Part shown: positions 6,561-10,755 of the stretch, piece by piece
Layout of the letters: each line of letters opens with the position of its first letter
Position numbering within the stretch: position 1 is the first letter of the stretch
Source: Selenomonadaceae bacterium
Lineage (GTDB): Bacteria > Bacillota > Negativicutes > Selenomonadales > Selenomonadaceae
Direction: 5' to 3'
Length of the DNA stretch: 10,755 nt
Assembly (NCBI GenBank): GCA_016280345.1
Contig: JAEEGN010000148.1
Span: forward strand, 1-10,755
Position numbers and translations under genes: made by a program
Notes under the pieces: generated by a model
The model's input: the letters and a program-made list of their open reading frames with translations, nothing else
Databases searched by the model: none
Told to the model about the DNA's origin: nothing

Positions 6561-8192
6561 TTAGAAATAGAGATTCAGCAATGTTCCCACGTTGTTGTAA
6601 TTCATTTGCGCCGCGACCGCCCGGCCGGAATACATGGCCCTGGAGGTATCGCCCGCGGCCAGCCCCATCATTGAGGAAACGGCGGGGAAGAGCTGGCCTT
6701 CCTGCCGCTCCGCCAGACTGACGTTGCGCTCCGCCCGTCCGGCGAGACCGTATTCACCCAGTGCCTGACGCACGGCGTCCGGCTTTTCCTCCAGTGCCTT
6801 CGAGAGCCTGCCGGCGTCCACCGACAATGCTCCGTCCGCCGTCGCCGTGATGCCGGCAGCGCCCATCGCCCGTTCCTGCCCCCGCATGTCGCTGAAAGAG
6901 CCGGCCAGGGATGAAACCCGTCCCGACAAGTCCCGGTTGTCCCGCAGGAACGTCACGGCAGCGTTATGGGCGATTGCGAATGCCTGCGCCGCGCCAACGA
7001 TTTCCTCGTTTTCGTTCTTCGCCTGAACGCGAGCGGCGCCGTCCTCGTCGGTGAAGTCCCGGACGGCCTGAAGCGGGGCGAAGGCTGCCCGGGACTGCCC
7101 CAGAGAATTCTGAATGATGTCCAGGGCTTCTTTCATTTCCTTCGCGTCCGCGGCGCGGGCCGTGGCGCTGTCATAGCGGGCCAGGAGGGCGTCCACCGCT
7201 TCCAGGGAGGACAGGGCCTGGTTGAGGGTTTCTTCGCCTGACGCGATCCCTGCCCGGCGGTTCCCAATCAGCTTCTCAATGTCGTTCAGGGCGTCGTTGG
7301 CGGCCTTCGTCGTTTCCTCGTTTACCGGGTTCGTTTCCCGGACGAACCGCTGCGCCTCCGTCAGCGCCTTCCGCGTCTCGTCATCGGTAGCCGTATGGTT
7401 CTGGGCGAAGGCCTGCAGGACGTTCAGGGAGGCGTTCGCCCCCTCCGCCCGGCCGGCGACTCTTTGCAGGAAGCGGACCGCCGCCTCGGCGTTTTCCAGC
7501 ACCGGCTCGCCCGCCCCGGCGTAATTGTTGAGGAAGGAGCGCAGGGCGCTGACGGATTCCTGGCTCTTTTCCACGTCCTTCGCCGCCTCGTCCGGCTCCT
7601 TCACTTGGTTACGCATGTCGTTCAAGGCACTGTCCACCTTGCCGATGTCCGTCTCCGTCACGCCGGTTCGCTGTTCGAGGAAACTCTGCACTGTCCTGAC
7701 CGCGTTCCGGGCGTTCTTCTTCACCTTGTCGCTGGCGCCGCGATAGCCCTCGGCGAAATCGGCCAGTGTCGAGAGGGCACCGTTCACGCTTTGCTTCTCC
7801 TTGTCGCTGAGCCCCGTCTGATGGCCCGCGTAGTTTTGCAGGGAATAAACGGCGCTCTTCGTGTTGTCCGCCGCCTTTGCCATCGAGGCGCCCGCGTTCC
7901 GGCTGGCGGTCTTCAGCTTGTCCGCCGCTTTTCCCAGACGGGTCATTGTCGCGCTGTACCCGTTGGAGAACTGCCTCTTCGTCGAGCTGTAATCGGACAT
8001 GAGGTCGCGGAAGGAATCGGTGCCGCCGAAGAAGGCCTTGATGTAGTTGTAATCGTTGCGGTTTGTCTGGTACGCGTTGGGCACGCCGTTGGCAAGGCCC
8101 TTTCGGTTCGATAGGGCGTTGACGTTGAGCCCCTGTGGGGAGACCTTGTAATGCATGGTGCTCTGCCGCGTCATGGCGCTGATGGTTGGCAT
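6561..8192 (-). CDS. Hypothetical repeat protein with FliD-like C-terminal region
   Basis: 543 residues, no confident family. It contains no Cys and no Trp and has no hydrophobic signal peptide or membrane segment; low Cys is common in flagellar axial proteins exported through the flagellar secretion system. Residues about 110-290 hold four related helical units beginning at V115, V165, V214 and L256, each with the pattern (V/L)xx(L/V)(Q/R)x(F/Y). Residues about 425-490 resemble the FliD C-terminus: GAAGITATADGALSVDAGRL followed by SKALEEKPDAVRQAL, the 'Gi..dgtLsvD..kL..AL...pdaV..l' pattern. No FliD N-terminal domain is present. The tail ends NYNNVGTLLNLYF. The ATG at 8192 is chosen because AAAGGGG (8201-8207) lies 8 nt upstream and a promoter lies at 8266-8294; the longer in-frame start at 8375 would lie upstream of that promoter. 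It diverges from a chemoreceptor gene, consistent with a motility or surface role. The function is inferred, not known. Confidence 0.7.
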   Translation of the reverse strand: MPTISAMTRQSTMHYKVSPQGLNVNALSNRKGLANGVPNAYQTNRNDYNYIKAFFGGTDSFRDLMSDYSSTKRQFSNGYSATMTRLGKAADKLKTASRNAGASMAKAADNTKSAVYSLQNYAGHQTGLSDKEKQSVNGALSTLADFAEGYRGASDKVKKNARNAVRTVQSFLEQRTGVTETDIGKVDSALNDMRNQVKEPDEAAKDVEKSQESVSALRSFLNNYAGAGEPVLENAEAAVRFLQRVAGRAEGANASLNVLQAFAQNHTATDDETRKALTEAQRFVRETNPVNEETTKAANDALNDIEKLIGNRRAGIASGEETLNQALSSLEAVDALLARYDSATARAADAKEMKEALDIIQNSLGQSRAAFAPLQAVRDFTDEDGAARVQAKNENEEIVGAAQAFAIAHNAAVTFLRDNRDLSGRVSSLAGSFSDMRGQERAMGAAGITATADGALSVDAGRLSKALEEKPDAVRQALGEYGLAGRAERNVSLAERQEGQLFPAVSSMMGLAAGDTSRAMYSGRAVAAQMNYNNVGTLLNLYF

Positions 8193-8227
8193 AAGGACGG
8201 CCCCTTTCTTCCCGCTCGCGTAGCTTG

Positions 8228-8242
8228 CCGGGAAATTCCCGG
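8228..8242 (-). repeat. 15-bp palindrome in leader of FliD-tail protein gene
   Basis: CCGGGAAATTCCCGG has 7-bp arms around one central base. It falls in the predicted 5' UTR, about 20 nt upstream of the ribosome binding site. It could be an operator or an RNA hairpin that affects ribosome access. Confidence 0.5.
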
Positions 8243-8265
8243 ACGAAGCCTTTCTCCTACGACTC

Positions 8266-8294
8266 ATTGTACCACAGGCTACGCGGCCTGTAAA
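8266..8294 (-). promoter_or_regulatory. Promoter of FliD-tail protein gene
   Basis: On the minus strand TTTACA (8289-8294), a 17-bp spacer and TACAAT (8266-8271), each one mismatch from consensus. Transcription near 8259 gives a leader of about 67 nt to the ATG at 8192 and excludes the longer reading-frame starts. It is a housekeeping-type promoter rather than a sigma-28 flagellar one. Confidence 0.75.
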
Positions 8295-8337
8295 GGTTTT
8301 CGCCGGTTGGCGGGCAACGGACGCCCGAATGAAAAAT

Positions 8338-8441
8338 GGGAATTTTTTCCTATCGCAATATTCAGACTTCTTCATTGACAGTATTTTTCCTGTGGAATAT
8401 AATTATGGTATATATGGTAAACTATAGGGAATTTTTCCTAT
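8338..8441 (+). repeat. Three TTTTTCCT(A/G)T elements around chemoreceptor promoter
   Basis: TTTTTCCTAT at 8344-8353, TTTTTCCTGT at 8384-8393 (inside the promoter spacer) and TTTTTCCTAT at 8432-8441. The outer two extend left as GGGAATTTTT. Spacing is 40 and 48 bp on the same strand. They may be binding sites for one regulator; the region is AT-rich, so chance is not excluded. Confidence 0.45.
8375..8403 (+). promoter_or_regulatory. Perfect-consensus promoter of chemoreceptor gene
   Basis: TTGACA (8375-8380), a 17-bp spacer and TATAAT (8398-8403), both exact consensus. The start would be near 8410, giving a leader of about 64 nt that contains a 24-bp palindrome. It diverges from the promoter at 8266-8294. 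Confidence 0.9.
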
Positions 8442-8444
8442 AGT
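8421..8444 (+). repeat. 24-bp near-perfect palindrome in chemoreceptor leader
   Basis: Arms ACTATAGG (8421-8428) and CCTATAGT (8437-8444) are perfect. Inside, only one G.T mismatch and the central T-T pair break the symmetry. It lies from about +11 of the transcript to about 14 bp before the ribosome binding site. No T-run follows, so it is not a terminator. An operator is more likely. Confidence 0.65.
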
Positions 8445-8473
8445 CGAAGAGTGATTTGGGAGGGGGAAGGTTT

Positions 8474-10177
8474 ATGAACAACATCAAGGTAGTCTATAAG
8501 ATTGCCGCCCTGATCATCATCGCCTTGATCGGTATGGTAGCAATCGGTATGGAGGGATTGCTGTCTCTCCGTCAGGCCGATCAGGACATCACGAATCTTT
8601 ACGGGAACAATCTGGTCGCCATCGAGCATCTGGGCAACGCCCGGGAGAACCAGCAGGCGGTTCGCGGCTTCTATTATTCCATCCTCTCTGATCCGGCCCG
8701 GGCGGCGGACCTCCGGAAACGCCTGGAAAAGAACATCAGGGAATACGACGAGGACTGGGGGAAGTTCGAGAAGCTGATCGCCAAGGACCAGGCGATGGCG
8801 GCCAAGGCGGCCGAGGCAAAGAAGGCCTGGGACAGCTTCAAGGTGGAGGTCATCCAGGCTTGCGACATCGCCCAGAAGGGCGATGTCCAGGGCTCACTGG
8901 CGAATTACAACAAGTCGGCACTGGGCCATCGGCAGGCGCTGGGCAAGGCCCTTGACGCGCTCAACGAGATGGCTTTCAAGGGGGCCGAAGCGGTTGACAA
9001 AGCCAGCACGGAGCGCGTGAATAGTGCCACGGTCATGATGACGGCGGTGACGGTTGGCGCCGCGATTCTCCTGATCGTGTTGGGCGTCGCTCTCTGCCGC
9101 GCCATCACGGTGCCGCTGAATGAGGTCATGGAGATCTGCGGCCAGCTCCGCGACGGCGATATCCGCGTCACCGGCGAACGCTCCGAGCGGGGCGACGAGT
9201 TCGGCGAAGTTGAGCGCGGACTCTACGACGCGCGCCAGTCGCTGAACAAGTTCATGCGCAATATCAGCGAGTCCAGCGAGCAGATCGCCGCCTCCTCCCA
9301 GCAGCTCACGGCGAATTCGACGGAGACGGCCAAAGCTTCGACCATGGTGGCCGAATCGGTCACTGAATCGGCGGGCGTCGTCATGCGGCAGCAGACGGCC
9401 GTGGAGGCCGGCAATGAGAAGGTTGCCATGATCACGAACGCCGTCGAGGAGATGAAGAGCCACGCCAACGAGGTCGCCGAGAACTCCGACCAGGCCGCTC
9501 AGAGCGCGGCCGACGGCAGCGGCGCCGTCGATTCCTCTGTCAGCCAGATCAAGAGCGTCGCTGATACGGTCAGTGCCACTGCTGAATTGGTGGACAAGCT
9601 GGGAGCCCGCTCCCAGGAGATTGGCGCCATCGTCGATACGATTTCCGGCATCGCCGGCCAGACGAACCTTCTGGCGCTGAACGCTGCCATCGAGGCCGCC
9701 CGGGCGGGCGAGCACGGCCGCGGCTTCGCCGTCGTCGCCGAGGAAGTCCGCAAGCTGGCCGAGCAGTCCGGCGTGGCGGCGCAGCAGATTTCCACCCTGA
9801 TCGGTGCCATTCAGACCGATACCACCAGCGCCGTCAGCTCCATGCGAGAGGGACGTGAAGCTGTCATTCAGGGTACGGAGTCCGTAGAGGGGCTGCGGGA
9901 GGTCTTCGAGCAGATTACCGCTCTCGTCAACGCCGTTTCCGATAAGGTGGAGGCAATGGCCGCCTCAGTCGATGATGTGGCTGCCCAAGCCCAGGGCATT
10001 ACCGAGGAAATGGGCAATATCGGCCGGGGTGCCAGCACCGTGGCCGATCAGATGCAGTCCGTCTCCGCCGCCACCGAGGAGCAGTCGGCTTCGGCGGAGG
10101 AAATCGCCGCCGCCAGCGACGCGCTGGCGAAACTGGCCCAGGAAATGCAAAACGCCCTTCACAAGTATCAGTTCTGA
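8474..10177 (+). CDS. Methyl-accepting chemotaxis protein with four-helix-bundle-type sensor
   Basis: Inner-membrane chemoreceptor of 567 residues that would control CheA/CheW and so the flagellar motor. TM1 is about residues 9-29. A periplasmic helical domain of about 155 residues (30-184) fits the size and pattern of a 4HB_MCP sensor. TM2 is about 185-209, followed by a HAMP domain (about 208-262, with ITVPLNEVMEICGQLRDGD and a downstream RGDEFGEVERGL). The cytoplasmic coiled coil spans 263-567 and has the conserved hairpin tip GQTNLLALNAAIEAARAGE at 395-413, continuing HGRGFAVVAEEVRKLAEQSG. The A/S/E/Q-rich flanks are the usual adaptation regions. No C-terminal NWETF-type CheR tether is present; the protein ends LHKYQF. 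The ATG at 8474 has GGGAGGGGGAAGG (8458-8470) upstream; a TTG at 8456 in frame would lie within that site. It is divergent from the FliD-tail protein gene. The ligand is unknown. Confidence 0.96.
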   Translation: MNNIKVVYKIAALIIIALIGMVAIGMEGLLSLRQADQDITNLYGNNLVAIEHLGNARENQQAVRGFYYSILSDPARAADLRKRLEKNIREYDEDWGKFEKLIAKDQAMAAKAAEAKKAWDSFKVEVIQACDIAQKGDVQGSLANYNKSALGHRQALGKALDALNEMAFKGAEAVDKASTERVNSATVMMTAVTVGAAILLIVLGVALCRAITVPLNEVMEICGQLRDGDIRVTGERSERGDEFGEVERGLYDARQSLNKFMRNISESSEQIAASSQQLTANSTETAKASTMVAESVTESAGVVMRQQTAVEAGNEKVAMITNAVEEMKSHANEVAENSDQAAQSAADGSGAVDSSVSQIKSVADTVSATAELVDKLGARSQEIGAIVDTISGIAGQTNLLALNAAIEAARAGEHGRGFAVVAEEVRKLAEQSGVAAQQISTLIGAIQTDTTSAVSSMREGREAVIQGTESVEGLREVFEQITALVNAVSDKVEAMAASVDDVAAQAQGITEEMGNIGRGASTVADQMQSVSAATEEQSASAEEIAAASDALAKLAQEMQNALHKYQF

Positions 10178-10239
10178 GAAACGCGTGCTGCGTTTGCGGT
10201 CAAGACAGGACATTCCGCGCTGTCAAGGCGCTCTCCGAG

Positions 10240-10270
10240 ACCGGCGCCCCTTCCCCGGGGTGCCGGTTTC
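10240..10270 (+). terminator. Intrinsic terminator of chemoreceptor gene
   Basis: An 11-bp GC-rich stem (10240-10250 with 10257-10267) containing one G-U pair, a 6-nt loop TTCCCC, then a short T-rich tail TTTCCTGT. It lies 62 bp after the stop. The tail is weak, so termination may be incomplete. Confidence 0.7.
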
Positions 10271-10361
10271 CTGTATCCTGAGGCGGTAATCCAATGTGGG
10301 GCAGGCGGGCGGGAGAAGGGAAATATCGTTTTCCTACCCCCTTTCCTTACCCGCGGTTCGG

Positions 10362-10370
10362 TGCTATAAT
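10362..10370 (+). promoter_or_regulatory. Extended -10 promoter of guaB
   Basis: TGCTATAAT is a perfect extended -10 (TGnTATAAT). The -35 region (around 10342-10347, TTTCCT) is poor, as is usual for extended -10 promoters. The start near 10377 leaves a leader of about 39 nt, too short for a purine riboswitch, and I see no aptamer-like structure. Confidence 0.75.
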
Positions 10371-10415
10371 AGGAAAAATCACTTGCGAATCTGCGAAAAG
10401 AAAGAGGGGGATTGT

Positions 10416-10755
10416 GTGGCATTTTATTACGAGGAACCGTCGCATACCTTCGGTGAGTATCTGCTCGTCCCGGGGTATTCCTCTGACCAGTGCATTCCGG
10501 CCAACGTCGAGCTCTCGACGCCGCTGGTGAAGTTCCGGAAAGGCGAGGAGCCGGCGCTGCGGCTCAATATCCCGATGGTCTCCGCCATCATGCAGGCGGT
10601 TTCCAACGACCGCATGGCCATCGCGCTGGCGAAGGAGGGCGGCATTTCTTTCATCTACGGCTCCCAGACGGCTGAGCAGGAGGCCCAGATGGTCCGACGC
10701 GTCAAGAGCTACAAGTCCGGTTTCGTCAGCAGCGACTCCAACATCCGGCCCACCA
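10416..10755 (+). CDS. guaB: Inosine-5'-monophosphate dehydrogenase, N-terminal part
   Basis: First 113 codons; the rest lies beyond the window. IMPDH oxidises IMP to XMP with NAD+, the committed step to guanine nucleotides in the cytosol. The visible part begins MAFYYEEPSHTFGEYLLVPG, matching the IMPDH start 'TFdDvLLvP'. It continues with NIPMVSAIMQAVSNDRMAIA and then LAKEGGISFIYGSQ, equivalent to the barrel strand usually written PIVSAAMDTVTE..LAIALAQEGGIGFIH. It ends at VKSYKSGFVSSDSNIRP, the lead-in to the CBS domain pair. The catalytic Cys loop is not in view. The wording SAIMQAVS instead of SAAMDTVT recalls the clostridial/Negativicutes branch (recollection, not a search). The GTG start at 10416 follows AAAGAGGGGG (10401-10410) by 5 nt. 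It is transcribed from its own extended -10 promoter, after the chemoreceptor terminator. Confidence 0.92.
   Translation, partial: MAFYYEEPSHTFGEYLLVPGYSSDQCIPANVELSTPLVKFRKGEEPALRLNIPMVSAIMQAVSNDRMAIALAKEGGISFIYGSQTAEQEAQMVRRVKSYKSGFVSSDSNIRPT

Noticed and set aside
8193..8375. Longer start of the FliD-tail protein at 8375 or at the ATG near 8267
   Set aside because: Both lie upstream of or inside the predicted promoter (8266-8294) and lack a good ribosome binding site; the ATG at 8192 has one.
8894..9715. 273-residue minus-strand open frame within the chemoreceptor gene
   Set aside because: Antisense shadow of a GC-rich, Ala-rich coding region with no recognisable product.
10204..10224. 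GACAG/CTGTC hairpin after the chemoreceptor gene
   Set aside because: Only 5 bp with an 11-nt loop and no T-run; the terminator at 10240-10270 is far better.
10371..10415. Purine riboswitch upstream of guaB
   Set aside because: The leader is only about 39 nt and has no aptamer-like structure.

Overview
The window reads as chromosomal DNA of a GC-rich diderm bacterium, most likely a Negativicutes/Selenomonadales-type Firmicute. This is an inference. A tripartite RND efflux system with a lipoprotein adaptor implies an outer membrane. Strong AGGAGG-type ribosome binding sites, TTG and GTG starts, near-consensus sigma-A promoters and a clostridial-style IMP dehydrogenase N-terminus point to Firmicutes. 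No rRNA, tRNA, CRISPR array, insertion sequence or phage gene was seen.

Left part (1-6479, all minus strand): a drug-efflux cluster read right to left. A TetR/AcrR repressor gene (5831-6415) has a perfect TTGACA/17/TATAAT promoter with a 24-bp palindromic operator at the transcription start. It is followed by a Bcr/CflA-type MFS exporter (4579-5799), then an HAE1-type RND pump of 1049 residues (1359-4508, TTG start) with an intact proton relay. A 348-bp gap (1011-1358) follows, holding hairpins and a second promoter with a TetR half-site. Last comes the membrane-fusion adaptor lipoprotein, cut by the window edge (1-1010). Pump before adaptor is the reverse of the acrAB order. The half-site suggests one TetR protein may control both transcripts.

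Middle part (6504-8473): a strong intrinsic terminator (6506-6535) closes a minus-strand gene (6561-8192) for a 543-residue protein with no Cys or Trp. It has about four tandem helical repeats and a C-terminal stretch resembling the FliD (flagellar cap) C-terminus, but no FliD N-terminal domain. Its promoter (8266-8294) diverges from a perfect-consensus promoter (8375-8403) driving a chemoreceptor gene. This divergent region carries repeated TTTTTCCT(A/G)T elements and a 24-bp palindrome in the chemoreceptor leader.

Right part (8474-10755, plus strand): a methyl-accepting chemotaxis protein of 567 residues (8474-10177), its terminator (10240-10270), then an extended -10 promoter and the first 113 codons of guaB (10416 to the edge). 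The most unusual parts are the FliD-tail repeat protein, the repeated ATAGGGAATTTT-type motif at several intergenic sites, and the structured, separately promoted junction between pump and adaptor.
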